A stretch of 64,000 bases of DNA from Martinezella multihospitum (GCF_900094585.1 NZ_FMAG01000002.1:760007-824006), one strand, 5' to 3'; positions 45,455 to 55,553 are shown, numbered from the stretch's first letter. Numbers and translations: made by a program. The notes: a model not told the origin generated them from the sequence alone.

Positions 45455-46753
45455 ATGACCAATGCGTCCACCGAACCCTTCTTCAATCGCTCGCTTGCCG
45501 ATACCGATCCGGAAATCTTTGGCGCGATCGGCAAGGAGCTCGGTCGCCAGCGGCACGAAATCGAACTGATCGCTTCTGAAAACATCGTCTCGCGCGCCGT
45601 TCTGGAAGCGCAGGGCTCGATCATGACCAACAAGTATGCCGAGGGATATCCGGGCAAGCGCTACTATGGCGGCTGCCAGTATGTCGATATCGCCGAAGAG
45701 CTCGCCATCGAGCGTGCCAAGAAGCTGTTCGGCGTCAACTTCGCCAACGTTCAGCCGAATTCCGGTTCGCAGATGAACCAGGCCGTCTTCCTCGCGCTCC
45801 TGCAGCCGGGCGATACCTTCATGGGCCTCGACCTGAATTCGGGTGGTCACCTCACGCATGGTTCGCCGGTCAACATGTCCGGCAAGTGGTTCAACGTCGT
45901 CTCCTACGGCGTGCGCGAAGGCGACAACCTGCTCGACATGGATGAAGTACAGCGCAAGGCCGAAGAAACCAAGCCGAAGCTCATCATCGCCGGCGGCACC
46001 GCCTATTCCCGTATCTGGGACTGGAAGCGCTTCCGTGAGATCGCCGACAGCGTCGGAGCCTATCTGATGGTCGACATGGCCCACATCGCCGGTCTCGTCG
46101 CCGGTGGCCAGCATCCGTCGCCGTTCCCGCATTGCCACGTTGCCACCACCACCACGCACAAGTCGCTGCGCGGTCCGCGCGGCGGCATGATCCTCACCAA
46201 TGACGAGGATCTGGCGAAGAAGTTCAACTCGGCCGTCTTCCCTGGTCTCCAGGGCGGCCCGCTGATGCACGTCATCGCTGCCAAGGCCGTTGCCCTCGGC
46301 GAAGCGCTGCAGCCGGAATTCAAGGACTACGCCGCCCAGATCGTCAAGAACGCCAAGGCTCTCGCGGAAACGCTGATCTCCGGCGGCGTCGACGTCGTTT
46401 CCGGCGGCACCGACAACCACCTGATGCTTGTGGACTTGCGCAAGAAGAATGCTACCGGCAAGCGCGCGGAAGCTGCACTCGGCCGCGCCTACGTCACCTG
46501 CAATAAGAACGGCATCCCCTTCGACCCGGAAAAGCCCTTTGTCACGTCAGGCGTCCGCCTCGGCACGCCGGCCGGCACGACGCGTGGCTTCAAGGAAGCC
46601 GAATTCCGCGAAATCGGCAATCTGATCATCGAAGTTCTCGATGGCCTGAAGGTCGCCAATTCCGACGAAGGCAATGCAGCCGTCGAGGCTGCCGTGCGCG
46701 AGAAGGTGGTCAAGCTCACCGACCGCTTCCCGATGTACGGCTATATGGGCTAA
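45455..46753 (+). CDS. glyA: Serine hydroxymethyltransferase
   Basis: A 432-residue PLP enzyme that converts serine and THF to glycine and 5,10-methylene-THF, the main one-carbon source. The PLP lysine is in [43 protein letters not shown] and [12 protein letters not shown] are family segments. The ATG at 45455 follows AGGAG and gives [16 protein letters not shown]. An in-frame start at 45371 is less likely. It leads glyA-nrdR-ribD-ribE, genes spaced within about 10 bp. Confidence 0.98.
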   Translation: MTNASTEPFFNRSLADTDPEIFGAIGKELGRQRHEIELIASENIVSRAVLEAQGSIMTNKYAEGYPGKRYYGGCQYVDIAEELAIERAKKLFGVNFANVQPNSGSQMNQAVFLALLQPGDTFMGLDLNSGGHLTHGSPVNMSGKWFNVVSYGVREGDNLLDMDEVQRKAEETKPKLIIAGGTAYSRIWDWKRFREIADSVGAYLMVDMAHIAGLVAGGQHPSPFPHCHVATTTTHKSLRGPRGGMILTNDEDLAKKFNSAVFPGLQGGPLMHVIAAKAVALGEALQPEFKDYAAQIVKNAKALAETLISGGVDVVSGGTDNHLMLVDLRKKNATGKRAEAALGRAYVTCNKNGIPFDPEKPFVTSGVRLGTPAGTTRGFKEAEFREIGNLIIEVLDGLKVANSDEGNAAVEAAVREKVVKLTDRFPMYGYMG

Positions 46754-46762
46754 GGAGAGCGC

Positions 46763-47239
46763 ATGCGCTGCCCTTACTGCGGCTCAGAAGATACTCAGGT
46801 CAAGGACTCGCGCCCGGCGGAGGACAACACGTCCATCCGCCGTCGGCGCATTTGTCCGGATTGCGGCGGCCGCTTCACCACTTTCGAGCGGGTGCAGCTG
46901 CGCGAGCTGATGGTCATCAAGAAGACCGGCCGCAAAGTGCCGTTCGATCGCGACAAGCTGGTGCGTTCCTTCGAGATCGCGCTGCGCAAGCGCCCGGTGG
47001 ACCGGGACCGGATCGAGCGCGCCGTCTCCGGCATCGTCCGGCGTCTTGAAAGCTCCGGCGAGACCGAAATCAGCTCCGAGCAGATCGGTCTGCAGGTGCT
47101 GGAGGCGTTGAAGAGCCTCGATGACGTCGCCTTCGTGCGCTACGCATCGGTTTATCGCGACTTCTCGCATGCCGAGGATTTCGAGCATGTGATCGACGAG
47201 ATCAACGCGAAGATCGCCCGCGATCCATTGGATCCCTGA
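46763..47239 (+). CDS. nrdR: Transcriptional repressor NrdR
   Basis: A 158-residue regulator of ribonucleotide reductase genes. The zinc ribbon uses Cys3, Cys6, Cys31 and Cys34 ([17 protein letters not shown] ... [13 protein letters not shown]). The ATP-cone (residues 45-135) senses ATP and dATP. Its place between glyA and ribD is the usual alphaproteobacterial one and has no obvious link to its targets. Confidence 0.98.
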   Translation: MRCPYCGSEDTQVKDSRPAEDNTSIRRRRICPDCGGRFTTFERVQLRELMVIKKTGRKVPFDRDKLVRSFEIALRKRPVDRDRIERAVSGIVRRLESSGETEISSEQIGLQVLEALKSLDDVAFVRYASVYRDFSHAEDFEHVIDEINAKIARDPLDP

Positions 47240-47241
47240 CC

Positions 47242-48351
47242 ATGACGCTTCGGCCTGAAGACGAGCGTTTCATGGCCGCGGCCATCCGCCTGTCGCGCAG
47301 GCATCTCGGACTGACCTCCACCAATCCCTCCGTCGGTTGCCTGATTGTCAAGGACGGTGTCATTCTCGGCAGCGGTGTCACGGCCGTCGGCGGTCGCCCG
47401 CACGCCGAGCCTCAGGCGCTGGCCGAGGCGGGCGAGGCGGCTAGAGGCGCCACGGCCTACGTGACGCTCGAGCCCTGTTCGCACTACGGCAAGACGCCGC
47501 CCTGCGCCGAGGCGCTCATCGCTTACGGCGTGGCACGCGTGGTCATCAGCGTCGCCGATCCCGACCAGCGCGTTTCCGGGCGCGGTATCACCATGCTGCG
47601 CGACGCGGGCATCGAGGTCGATACCGGCATTCTGGAGACGGAGGGTAGGCGTTCTCTCGCCGGCTATCTCATGCGTCAGACGAGAAACCGGCCTTATGTG
47701 ACTCTCAAGCTTGCGATTTCGGCCGATGGCATGATCGGCAAGACGGGCGAGGGGCAGGTGCGTATTACCGGCGATGTCGCGCGGGCTGAGGTGCAGATGC
47801 TGCGTGCCGAAAGCGATGCCATTCTCGTCGGCATCGGCACGGCGATATCAGACGATCCGGAATTGACCTGCCGGCTTCCAGGCCTGGAAGATCGCTCGCC
47901 TCTGCGCATCGTCATTGACGACGAGCTGCAGCTTCCCCTTGGCAGCAAGCTGGTCCGCACTGCCCGGCAATATCCGGTGATCGCGGTCGCCGGCCATCCT
48001 CCGTCCTTCGATGAGAACACCGACGCCGCATTCCTCGGGCGCCGTGCGGCGCTTGATGCCGCCGATGTCGAGGTGTTGCAATCCAATTCCAGCGAGCCGG
48101 GAGAGCTGCTGGAGGCGCTCGGCACACGCGGCATCTCGTCCTTGCTGGTGGAAGGCGGCGCCAAGACGGCGCGTCGTTTTCTCGACGCCGGACTGGTCGA
48201 CCGCATCCTGCTGTTCCAGGGGCCGGCCGATATCGGCGAGGGTGGTATTGAATCGCCGGTCCTCAAGTCCAATATCCCAGCTGACTTTATACATGTCGGC
48301 GAGAGCCGCTTCGGCGACGATCTCTGCGACGAATACGAAAGAGGTTTTTGA
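47242..48351 (+). CDS. ribD: Bifunctional riboflavin deaminase/reductase RibD
   Basis: A 369-residue enzyme for steps two and three of riboflavin synthesis. The N-terminal deaminase binds zinc through His54, Cys79 and Cys88 with proton shuttle Glu56 (HAEPQAL, EPCSHYGKTPPC). The C-terminal DHFR-like reductase contains SADGMIGKTGEGQVRITG and LVEGGAKTARRFLDA. It starts 2 bp after nrdR, and its stop overlaps the ribE ATG. Confidence 0.97.
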   Translation: MTLRPEDERFMAAAIRLSRRHLGLTSTNPSVGCLIVKDGVILGSGVTAVGGRPHAEPQALAEAGEAARGATAYVTLEPCSHYGKTPPCAEALIAYGVARVVISVADPDQRVSGRGITMLRDAGIEVDTGILETEGRRSLAGYLMRQTRNRPYVTLKLAISADGMIGKTGEGQVRITGDVARAEVQMLRAESDAILVGIGTAISDDPELTCRLPGLEDRSPLRIVIDDELQLPLGSKLVRTARQYPVIAVAGHPPSFDENTDAAFLGRRAALDAADVEVLQSNSSEPGELLEALGTRGISSLLVEGGAKTARRFLDAGLVDRILLFQGPADIGEGGIESPVLKSNIPADFIHVGESRFGDDLCDEYERGF

Positions 48352-48971
48352 TGTTTACCGGAATTGTCACCGACGTCGGCACGGTCGAATCCATTTCCCC
48401 GATGCAGGAAGGCATCAAGCTGCGCGTTGCCACCAATTACGATCCGGCAACGATCGACATGGGCGCGTCCATCTCGCACGCCGGGGTCTGCCTGACGGTG
48501 ACCGGGCTGCCGGAAGAGGGAAGCAATGGACGCTGGTTCGAGGTCGAGGCCTGGGAAGAGGCGTTGCGCCTGACGACCATAGGCAGCTGGGAAGCTGGCG
48601 CCAAGATCAATCTCGAGCGTTCCCTGAAGATCGGTGACGAGCTTGGCGGCCACATCGTGTCAGGCCATATCGACGGCAAGGCGGAAATCCTCTCGGTGGC
48701 ATCAGAAGGCGAGGCCACCCGCTTTCGCCTGCGTGCACCGGAGCATCTCGCAAGATTTGTGGCGCCGAAGGGCTCGGTCGCGCTCGATGGCACCTCGCTC
48801 ACGGTCAATGCCGTTGAGGGTACGGAATTCGACGTGCTGCTGATCCGCCATTCCCTGGAAGTGACCACCTGGGGCGAGCGCAAGGCCGGCGATTTCGTCA
48901 ATTTCGAAGTCGACACCATGGCACGCTACGCCGCTCGTCTGGCAGAATTCCCGGTCGTCCGCGAAGCCTGA
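48351..48971 (+). CDS. ribE: Riboflavin synthase, alpha subunit
   Basis: A 206-residue protein with two tandem lumazine-binding barrels. It dismutates two 6,7-dimethyl-8-ribityllumazines to riboflavin. The MFTGIVTDVG start of the first barrel and the GHIVSGHIDGKAEI motif are diagnostic. Its ATG overlaps the ribD stop. Its partner ribH is 1.8 kb away, beyond three genes on the other strand. Confidence 0.97.
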   Translation: MFTGIVTDVGTVESISPMQEGIKLRVATNYDPATIDMGASISHAGVCLTVTGLPEEGSNGRWFEVEAWEEALRLTTIGSWEAGAKINLERSLKIGDELGGHIVSGHIDGKAEILSVASEGEATRFRLRAPEHLARFVAPKGSVALDGTSLTVNAVEGTEFDVLLIRHSLEVTTWGERKAGDFVNFEVDTMARYAARLAEFPVVREA

Positions 48972-49018
48972 ATATCATAGGCTCGCCATAACGGGGGCGC
49001 CGGTCGGCGCTCGCCCGC

Positions 49019-49501
49019 TTATGCGATCGTTTTTTCCATCAGGAAATTCGACAAGATCTGGCCGCGCTTTTCTACCTGCTGCACGGTCACGACGACAAAG
49101 CCCTTGCGTTCGAAGAAGGGGCGGGCGGTCAGGCTCGCTTCGGTGAAGATCCGTTGAAAGCCCTGTTCGCGGGCCGCGTTTTCGACGATTGCAAGCAATA
49201 GGCTGGCGACGCCCTTTCCCTGATAGTCGGGCGAAACGAACATCATATCCAGGCAACCATCCGATTTCAGATCGGCAAAGCCGATGGGTTTTGAACCATC
49301 CACGGCAAGCCAGGTTGGCCGGCTCGCTCGATATTGTGCCCATATTTCAGCATCGTCGACCTTCGCCCAGGCAGCGATCTGCGCCGGGTTGTAGTCCTTG
49401 GACGCGACCTCGCGAATGGCCCTCAGGAAAATGTCGATCGTGGCTCCGGCGTCATCCGGTTCGTAAGGTCTGACGGAAAACCTTTCCTGCAGAGCCGGCA
49501 T
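49019..49501 (-). CDS. GNAT family N-acetyltransferase
   Basis: A 160-residue acyltransferase. The acetyl-CoA loop lies in MMFVSPDYQGKGVASLLLAIVENAAREQG, with the QGKG pyrophosphate site. The frame continues to 49627, but MPALQERFSVRPYEPDDA at 49501 is the normal start. It is 22 bp downstream of a second GNAT gene. Together with the cupin gene the two form a minus-strand island between ribE and ribH. The acceptor is unknown. Confidence 0.9.
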   Translation of the reverse strand: MPALQERFSVRPYEPDDAGATIDIFLRAIREVASKDYNPAQIAAWAKVDDAEIWAQYRASRPTWLAVDGSKPIGFADLKSDGCLDMMFVSPDYQGKGVASLLLAIVENAAREQGFQRIFTEASLTARPFFERKGFVVVTVQQVEKRGQILSNFLMEKTIA

Positions 49502-49523
49502 GATAGTTCTTCCCCTGCAACGC

Positions 49524-50042
49524 CTAACGCTCGAATAGAACGTTGGACCTGTCCTTGAGCACGAGTTCGCCGATGCGGCGGAAGCCGATCTTTTCAGCAA
49601 CTCGTATCGACGGCAGGTTCTCGACATCCACGATGCAGGTCATGCGGCGGCCTGCGAACTGTCTGTCCGCCCAGGCGATCGCGGCGTTCATGGCCTCTGT
49701 CGCATATCCCTTGCCCTGCATCGGCGGCGTAATGCCCCAGCCGGCTTCCAGCGTGCCTTCCGTCATCGGCGTCATGTCGCGATGCAGATCCAGGAACCCC
49801 ACTTCGCCGATCAGCCGGCCGCTTTGACGCTCCTCGACGGCAAAGAAACCGAAGCCGAGATGATGCCATAGACCGGCATAGCGCAGCAGGCGGGCCCAGA
49901 CCTGCTCGCGCGTCGGCATCTCGCCGCCAATGAAGCGGACGATCTCTTTGTGTTTCCAGAGCTCGAGGAATTCGTCGAAATCATCAAGCGTATGACCTCG
50001 CAGCAGAAGCCGGTCGGTCGTGAGTGTCGGAATATGGGTCAT
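49524..50042 (-). CDS. RimJ/RimL-like GNAT N-acetyltransferase
   Basis: A 172-residue acetyltransferase of the RimJ/RimL type. The start LTTDRLLLRGHTLDDFDEFLELWKH is typical. WGITPPMQGKGYATEAMNAAIAWAD holds the acetyl-CoA site, and VENLPSIRVAEKIGFRRIGE is the conserved helix. RimJ-like enzymes acetylate protein N-termini or small molecules; the target here is unknown. It lies in the three-gene island between ribE and ribH. Confidence 0.93.
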   Translation of the reverse strand: MTHIPTLTTDRLLLRGHTLDDFDEFLELWKHKEIVRFIGGEMPTREQVWARLLRYAGLWHHLGFGFFAVEERQSGRLIGEVGFLDLHRDMTPMTEGTLEAGWGITPPMQGKGYATEAMNAAIAWADRQFAGRRMTCIVDVENLPSIRVAEKIGFRRIGELVLKDRSNVLFER

Positions 50043-50079
50043 CGGATTAGATCTTTACCGAAAATGTTTTTGGTGATGA

Positions 50080-50589
50080 TCAGTCGTTCGAGGCGCCGGG
50101 CTCGCCGTCCCAGTAGTCGAGGTTGGTGGCAGTGGCGCGGCCGATGGCACGGAACGCCGTCTTGCCGTCGATGTAGGTTTTGGCCAGGAACTTGCCGGAA
50201 TCGGGATATTCCACGATTTCGGTCCGCGCCTTCGTGGAAATGGCGAGATAGGTGAGCACGCTGGGGCCGACATTGATCAGCTGATGTGCCGTTTCCGGGC
50301 CGCCGGCCGGAGCGCCCAGCACATCGCCCTTGCTGACCGTGATGCGCTGGTCGCCGAAACGATATTCGCCTTCGCCGTCGAGAATGACGAACATCTCCTC
50401 CTCGACATGATGATTGTGAAACGGACAGCCGGATTTGCCCGGAGGCACTTCGTTGTAGCTGATGCCGAGCTGCTTCAGCCCGAGCTTCGCCCCGAAGGAT
50501 GTGTCGCTGCCGGCAAAGAAGCTGCCTTGCTGCCAATGTTCCAGTTCAAGCTCGCCGACATTGACGGCGGGTGTGGATTTCTTCGTCAT
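50080..50589 (-). CDS. Cupin domain protein
   Basis: A 169-residue small beta-barrel. The metal-site cupin motifs are visible as GCPFHNHHVEEEMFVILDGEGEYRFGDQ (HxHx4E-like) and AGGPETAHQLIN (the second His). Such single cupins bind a metal and a small carboxylate or sugar ligand, and the role is not known. The ATG at 50589 is chosen over an in-frame start at 50613. It is 37 bp upstream of the RimJ-like gene on the same strand, probably one transcript, divergent from ribH across 197 bp. Confidence 0.88.
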   Translation of the reverse strand: MTKKSTPAVNVGELELEHWQQGSFFAGSDTSFGAKLGLKQLGISYNEVPPGKSGCPFHNHHVEEEMFVILDGEGEYRFGDQRITVSKGDVLGAPAGGPETAHQLINVGPSVLTYLAISTKARTEIVEYPDSGKFLAKTYIDGKTAFRAIGRATATNLDYWDGEPGASND

Positions 50590-50786
50590 GAACCTCCCCC
50601 TCGCAGGTTGCAAATTATTATCGAAGCGGTTGCGTGTACGGAAGCCACAATTTCCGCGGTGCGCCGATCATTTCCAAATAGGGTCGGAATCGGCGCGGGC
50701 CATTGAAAAACACTTGCCAAGCGAGGCCCGCCGTGGTTTGACCCGGCCTAACAAGGTGCCGCGCCCTCTCAAATCGCAGGTGATTT

Positions 50787-51242
50787 ATGACCAGCTCTTC
50801 CAATGCTCATATCCTTATCGTCGAAGCTCGCTTCTATGACGATATGGCCGATGCTCTGCTCGACGGCGCCAAGGCTGCTCTCGATGCGGCTGGCGCGACC
50901 TATGATGTCGTCACCGTGCCCGGCGCGCTGGAGATCCCGGCTGCGATTGCCATGGCGCTCGATGGCGGCGACAATGGTAATGTGGTTTATGACGGCTATG
51001 TGGCTCTCGGCATGGTTATCCGCGGCGAGACCTATCATTTCGATATCGTCGCCAATGAATCCTCGCGGGCGCTGATGGATCTGGCCGTCAGCGAATCCCT
51101 CGCGATCGGCAATGGTATTCTCACCGTCGAGAACGATGAGCAGGCATGGGCGCGTGCGCGCCGTTCGGACAAGGACAAGGGCGGTTTCGCTGCCCGCGCG
51201 GCGCTGACCATGATCGCGCTGAAAGAGAAGTTGGGTGCATAA
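50787..51242 (+). CDS. ribH: 6,7-dimethyl-8-ribityllumazine synthase
   Basis: A 151-residue subunit that condenses 5-amino-6-ribitylaminouracil with dihydroxybutanone phosphate. Motifs are [32 protein letters not shown] and [23 protein letters not shown], which carries the active-site His. It starts the ribH-nusB pair (3 bp apart). Riboflavin genes are split, with ribD-ribE upstream beyond a reversed island. Confidence 0.96.
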   Translation: MTSSSNAHILIVEARFYDDMADALLDGAKAALDAAGATYDVVTVPGALEIPAAIAMALDGGDNGNVVYDGYVALGMVIRGETYHFDIVANESSRALMDLAVSESLAIGNGILTVENDEQAWARARRSDKDKGGFAARAALTMIALKEKLGA

Positions 51243-51245
51243 TAC

Positions 51246-51728
51246 ATGAGCAATCAGGATAATGAGCGACCGGCCAAGCCCGCCAACCAGCGGGGCGCAG
51301 CGCGTCTTGCGGCGGTTCAGGCGCTCTATCAGATGGATATCGGCGGAACCGGCGTTCTGGAGGTGGTGGCTGAATACGAGGCCCACCGTCTCGGACAGGA
51401 GCTGGATGGCGAGACCTATCTGAAGGCCGACGCATCCTGGTTCCGCTCCATCGTGTCGGGCGTCGTGCGCGAGCAGACCAAGCTCGATCCGCTGATCGGC
51501 TCCGCGCTTCAGGATGACTGGGCGTTGTCGCGTCTCGACAGCACCGTGCGCGCCATCCTGCGCGCCGGCACCTTCGAGCTTATCGACCGCAAGGACGTGC
51601 CGGTTCCGGTCATCGTCACCGAATATGTCGAGATCGCGCATGCCTTCTTCGAGGAAGACGAGCCGAAGCTCGTGAACGCCGTGCTCGACCGAATCGCCAA
51701 GCAGGTTCGCGGCGAAGCGAAGAAATAA
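51246..51728 (+). CDS. nusB: Transcription antitermination factor NusB
   Basis: A 160-residue all-helical protein that binds BoxA RNA with NusE (S10) to prevent early termination of rRNA transcripts. The N-terminus [21 protein letters not shown] and C-terminus [29 protein letters not shown] are diagnostic. It starts 3 bp after ribH, the common alphaproteobacterial pairing. Confidence 0.97.
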   Translation: MSNQDNERPAKPANQRGAARLAAVQALYQMDIGGTGVLEVVAEYEAHRLGQELDGETYLKADASWFRSIVSGVVREQTKLDPLIGSALQDDWALSRLDSTVRAILRAGTFELIDRKDVPVPVIVTEYVEIAHAFFEEDEPKLVNAVLDRIAKQVRGEAKK

Positions 51729-51893
51729 GCTTCGCAGGACATTCGGATCGCGGCGTAGAGCATTTTCGTTTCCTTCGTTCGCGCCTGATTTCATCTCCGA
51801 ATATTCTTTTGAACCTCCTGCGGGTATTTTACCTGCGGGCGGTCTTGACGCGACGTTTTCCCAACAGCAATCTCGCAACTGCACAGCGACCGA

Positions 51894-51961
51894 TCCCCTG
51901 GAGGAGGGGACCTGCCGTTGTCGCAGGCGGCCGGGGGATGGAGTGAACCGCCGGCTTTTTT
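51894..51961 (+). promoter_or_regulatory. Structured leader of hppA with terminator-like hairpin
   Basis: Three hairpins precede the hppA ATG in series: 51894-51910 (TCCCCT/AGGGGA), 51911-51927 (CCTGC/GCAGG), and 51930-51955. The last has 7 bp with one mismatch (GCCGGgGG / CCgCCGGC) and a 10-nt loop, followed by six Ts at 51956-51961. The Shine-Dalgarno GGAGGG starts at 51962. A terminator just before the ribosome binding site suggests attenuation of hppA. What would control it is not seen. Confidence 0.55.
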
Positions 51962-51977
51962 GGAGGGAAAAAGCGAA

Positions 51978-54116
51978 ATGTCGATTCTTTTAGGAGTGAT
52001 CGCATGCGGACTGCTCTCGGTCATCTATGCCGTATGGGCAACCCGGTCGGTACTCGCTGCCGATCAGGGCAATGCCCGCATGCAAGAGATTGCCGGGTAT
52101 ATTCGTGAAGGAGCGCAGGCCTATCTGGCGCGCCAATATAGAACCATCGCCATCGTCGGGATCATCGTATTCATCGCGGCCTGGCTCCTCTTGTCGGCCG
52201 AAGCCGCTTTCGGCTTCCTGATCGGCGCAATCCTCTCAGGCGCCGCAGGTTTCATCGGCATGCATGTCTCCGTGCGCGCCAATGTTCGCACCGCGCAAGC
52301 CTCGTCGCAGAGCCTGTCCGCGGGCCTCGATATCGCCTTCAAGTCGGGCGCCATCACCGGCATGCTGGTTGCAGGTCTCGCCCTGCTCGGCGTCTCCATC
52401 TATTTCTATGTCCTGACCGGTATTCTCGGTCACGAAGCCGGTTCGCGTGACGTGATCGATGCGCTTGTCGCCCTTGGTTTCGGCGCCTCGCTGATTTCGA
52501 TCTTCGCCCGCCTCGGCGGCGGCATCTTCACCAAGGGTGCCGACGTCGGCGGCGACCTCGTCGGCAAGGTCGAGGCAGGCATTCCGGAAGACGATCCGCG
52601 CAACCCTGCGACCATCGCCGATAACGTCGGCGACAATGTCGGCGATTGCGCCGGCATGGCGGCCGACCTGTTCGAGACCTATGCGGTTTCGGTCGTTGCA
52701 ACCATGGTTCTCGCCGCGATTTTCTTCGCCGGCTCTCCGATCCTCGGTTCGGCCATGATCTATCCGCTGGCGATCTGCGGTGCCTGCATCATCACCTCGA
52801 TCATCGGCACCTTCTTCGTGAAGCTCGGTGTCAATGGTTCGATCATGGGCGCCCTCTACAAGGGCCTCGTCGCAACCGGCGTCCTGTCGATCATCGGCCT
52901 GGCTGCGGCCACCTCGCTCACCATCGGCTGGGGTTCGATCGGCACCGTCGCCGGCTTCGACATCACCGGGACGAAGCTCTTCACCTGCGGCATCGTCGGC
53001 CTCATCGTCACGGCGCTGATCGTCGTGATCACCGAATACTATACCGGCACCAACAAGCGGCCGGTCAATTCCATCGCCCAAGCGTCGGTCACCGGTCACG
53101 GCACCAACGTCATTCAGGGTCTTGCCGTCTCGCTGGAATCGACGGCACTGCCGGCGATCGTCATCGTTGGCGGCATCATCGCCACCTACCAGCTTGGCGG
53201 CCTGTTCGGTACGGGTATTGCGGTCACCGCCATGCTCGGCCTTGCCGGCATGATCGTCGCTCTCGACGCCTTCGGCCCGGTCACGGACAATGCCGGCGGT
53301 ATCGCGGAAATGTCGCATCTTCCGCCGGAAGTGCGCAAATCCACCGACGCGCTGGACGCGGTCGGCAACACCACCAAGGCCGTCACCAAGGGTTACGCGA
53401 TCGGTTCGGCCGGGCTCGGCGCGCTGGTCTTGTTCGCGGCTTACTCGAACGACCTGCAATATTTCGCGGCGCACGGCGACAAGTTCCCGTATTTCGCCAA
53501 TGTGGGCACGATCTCGTTCGAACTTTCGAATCCCTACGTCGTTGCGGGCCTGCTGTTCGGCGGCCTCATCCCCTATCTCTTCGGCGGTATCGCCATGACG
53601 GCAGTCGGCCGTGCCGCGGGGGCGATCGTCGAAGAGGTTCGCAAGCAGTTTCGTGAAAAGCCCGGCATCATGCAGGGCACGGAGCGTCCCGATTACGGCC
53701 GCGCCGTCGATCTGCTGACCAAGGCGGCCATCCGCGAGATGATCATTCCGTCGCTCCTGCCGGTTCTGGCGCCGATCGTCGTCTATTTCGGCGTCCTGCT
53801 GCTGTCTGGCTCAAAGGCCTCTGCCTTTGCCGCTCTCGGCGCTTCGCTGCTCGGCGTCATCATCAACGGCCTCTTCGTGGCTATTTCGATGACGTCAGGT
53901 GGCGGCGCCTGGGACAACGCCAAGAAGAGCTTCGAGGATGGTTTCGTCGACAAGGACGGCACGCGCCATATGAAGGGCTCGGAAGCTCACAAGGCTTCGG
54001 TGACGGGCGACACCGTCGGCGATCCGTACAAGGATACGGCTGGTCCGGCCGTCAATCCGGCGATCAAGATCACCAATATCGTTGCTCTGCTGTTGCTTGC
54101 GATTCTTGCCGGCTAA
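51978..54116 (+). CDS. hppA: Membrane-bound proton-pumping pyrophosphatase, K+-insensitive
   Basis: A 712-residue integral membrane enzyme with about 16 helices that couples pyrophosphate hydrolysis to proton export. The pyrophosphate-binding Asp-rich motif is [54 protein letters not shown] has Lys where K+-dependent enzymes have Ala, so this is the K+-independent subtype. The ATG at 51978 is behind GGAGGG. Its product works against cytoplasmic pyrophosphate and helps keep the proton gradient. A terminator lies 25 bp after its stop. Confidence 0.96.
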   Translation: MSILLGVIACGLLSVIYAVWATRSVLAADQGNARMQEIAGYIREGAQAYLARQYRTIAIVGIIVFIAAWLLLSAEAAFGFLIGAILSGAAGFIGMHVSVRANVRTAQASSQSLSAGLDIAFKSGAITGMLVAGLALLGVSIYFYVLTGILGHEAGSRDVIDALVALGFGASLISIFARLGGGIFTKGADVGGDLVGKVEAGIPEDDPRNPATIADNVGDNVGDCAGMAADLFETYAVSVVATMVLAAIFFAGSPILGSAMIYPLAICGACIITSIIGTFFVKLGVNGSIMGALYKGLVATGVLSIIGLAAATSLTIGWGSIGTVAGFDITGTKLFTCGIVGLIVTALIVVITEYYTGTNKRPVNSIAQASVTGHGTNVIQGLAVSLESTALPAIVIVGGIIATYQLGGLFGTGIAVTAMLGLAGMIVALDAFGPVTDNAGGIAEMSHLPPEVRKSTDALDAVGNTTKAVTKGYAIGSAGLGALVLFAAYSNDLQYFAAHGDKFPYFANVGTISFELSNPYVVAGLLFGGLIPYLFGGIAMTAVGRAAGAIVEEVRKQFREKPGIMQGTERPDYGRAVDLLTKAAIREMIIPSLLPVLAPIVVYFGVLLLSGSKASAFAALGASLLGVIINGLFVAISMTSGGGAWDNAKKSFEDGFVDKDGTRHMKGSEAHKASVTGDTVGDPYKDTAGPAVNPAIKITNIVALLLLAILAG

Positions 54117-54140
54117 GCGAAGCAGACCGAACGCAAAAGG

Positions 54141-54175
54141 AAAACCCGCGGAGCGCAGTGCCTCGCGGGTTTTTC
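54141..54175. terminator. Terminator of hppA, shared with bamE
   Basis: A 10-bp stem (AAAACCCGCG at 54141-54150, complement at 54164-54173) with a T run on the plus strand and an A run on the left arm, so it can serve hppA and the converging bamE. Confidence 0.9.
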
Positions 54176-54195
54176 GTTGAGATACCGTCCCGGTC

Positions 54196-54705
54196 TTATT
54201 GGCCGGGGTTGAGGTTGTTGAGGAAGTTCCTCGCGCCGTTGACGCCGCTGCCGCCACCCTGGAGGATCTGCTGCAGGAAGGTGATGTCGCGACCGCCGGT
54301 CGGGGTCGTGCGGCTGATCATGTCGAAGACCTTGCCGTCCTTCAGCGTGTAGTTGGCTTCCTGCTTCACCACGCCGTCCTTGTCGAAATAGATCGCCAGA
54401 ATGTTCTGGTCGACCAGCTTCGGCTTCATGAAGGCGACGGCGCGCGTGCGCTTCTGGGAGATGTAGTAGAAGACTTCACCGTCGAAGGTCGCGGTGGTGG
54501 AAGGCGTGCCGAGCGACAATAGAACCTGTTCGCGGCTCGAACCGACCGGCGCGAGCGCCAGCGACTGCGGGTCGAAGATGTAGCCGTTGTTCATGACCTC
54601 GCTGGTCTTGCAACCCGAAAGGCCCATGGTCGCAATCACCAGGGCGATGGCGGCAGCGCTGCTGAAAGTAATGTCAGACTTGAAATACCGTCTGGTCAAC
54701 GACAT
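54196..54705 (-). CDS. bamE: Outer membrane protein assembly factor BamE (SmpA/OmlA)
   Basis: A 169-residue outer-membrane lipoprotein that stabilises the BamA-BamD complex. The signal ends with lipobox GLSGC, and Cys32 is lipidated. The BamE fold segment is GYIFDPQSLALAPVGSSREQVLLSLGTPSTTATFDGEVFYYISQ. A Gly-rich tail follows. It converges on hppA. The 281-bp gap to the next gene, divergent, holds no clear extra gene. Confidence 0.93.
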   Translation of the reverse strand: MSLTRRYFKSDITFSSAAAIALVIATMGLSGCKTSEVMNNGYIFDPQSLALAPVGSSREQVLLSLGTPSTTATFDGEVFYYISQKRTRAVAFMKPKLVDQNILAIYFDKDGVVKQEANYTLKDGKVFDMISRTTPTGGRDITFLQQILQGGGSGVNGARNFLNNLNPGQ

Positions 54706-54986
54706 CTCATCTCCCCTAATGAATCAATCCGATGGCCGGACGGCCGATATGACCTTGCTGTGCACATCATTGTGGCCTTTCCGCGATGGCAAAAGGCACA
54801 ATCATGTTGTTCGGCACTCTTCGTCACCGATCATGCACAACGTGACGACGGTTAAGGGCTGGAGCCTCGAAGCGGGCACAAACGGCATTGCAATTCGCGC
54901 CTGCTTCGGTAAACCAGCTTTTGCGTGGATGCAACAAGGCCAAGCGAAAACGGCGCGCTCTGAGGGAGCCAATTCCGGGAATTTTC

Positions 54987-55544
54987 ATGATTTTTGGGCT
55001 CTTCCGCAAAAGAAATCACAATCAGATCATCGTGGTCAGGCAGTATGAGGTCCTGACATCCATGGCGCGGCAGCCGGTTTTCTATACCGACTACGAGGTG
55101 CCTGATACGGTGATGGGGCGCTTCGAATTGCTGTCGGTGATGATGATCCTGTTCTTCCGCCGGACGCGGTCCTCGGTGACCAGCGGTCAGGAGCTGGCGC
55201 AGGAAATCGTCGATGCCTTCTTCGAAGATATCGATTATTCGATCCGCGAGCTCGGTATAGGCGACAACAGCGTGCCGAAGCGCATGAAGAAGCTGGCCGG
55301 CATGTTCTATGGACGACTCGAAAGCTACGCGGGCGCCATGGATAGCGATGATCGCACTGCGCTTGCCGCGGCGCTCCAGCGCAACATCTATCCCAAGGCG
55401 AGTGAAAGCACGGCATCCATGCGTTCGCTGGCTGATTGGATGATGATCGCAGAAGCGCACTTGGCGACCATAACCGAAAATCAGATCGCTACGGGCTCGG
55501 CGACGCTGCCGGTGCCAGATAAAGTCGGCCAACAGGCCGGTTAG
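54987..55544 (+). CDS. Ubiquinol-cytochrome c chaperone family protein (CBP3/UQCC1-like)
   Basis: A 185-residue protein of the Cbp3/UQCC family, which in mitochondria helps cytochrome b synthesis and bc1 assembly. The core has ARQPVFYTDYEVPDTVMGRFELLSVMMILFFRR and FFEDIDYSIRELGIGDNSVPKRMKKLAGMFYGRLESY, both family marks. The frame is open upstream to 54888, but the ATG at 54987 gives the better start. It is 9 bp before the DUF177 gene. The bacterial role in bc1 assembly is inferred. Confidence 0.88.
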   Translation: MIFGLFRKRNHNQIIVVRQYEVLTSMARQPVFYTDYEVPDTVMGRFELLSVMMILFFRRTRSSVTSGQELAQEIVDAFFEDIDYSIRELGIGDNSVPKRMKKLAGMFYGRLESYAGAMDSDDRTALAAALQRNIYPKASESTASMRSLADWMMIAEAHLATITENQIATGSATLPVPDKVGQQAG

Positions 55545-55553
55545 GAGATAAAA

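Noticed and set aside
48972..50786. An FMN riboswitch near the riboflavin genes
   Set aside because: I found none of the conserved RFN-element stems upstream of ribD, ribE or ribH. ribD and ribE lie within a closely packed operon with no room for one.
51894..51961. Resemblance of the hppA leader to a fluoride riboswitch (GATGG followed by AACCGCC)
   Set aside because: The 3' CTGATG pseudoknot strand and the closing 5' stem of the crcB motif are missing. Only short words match, so the leader is reported as a structured region without a named ligand.
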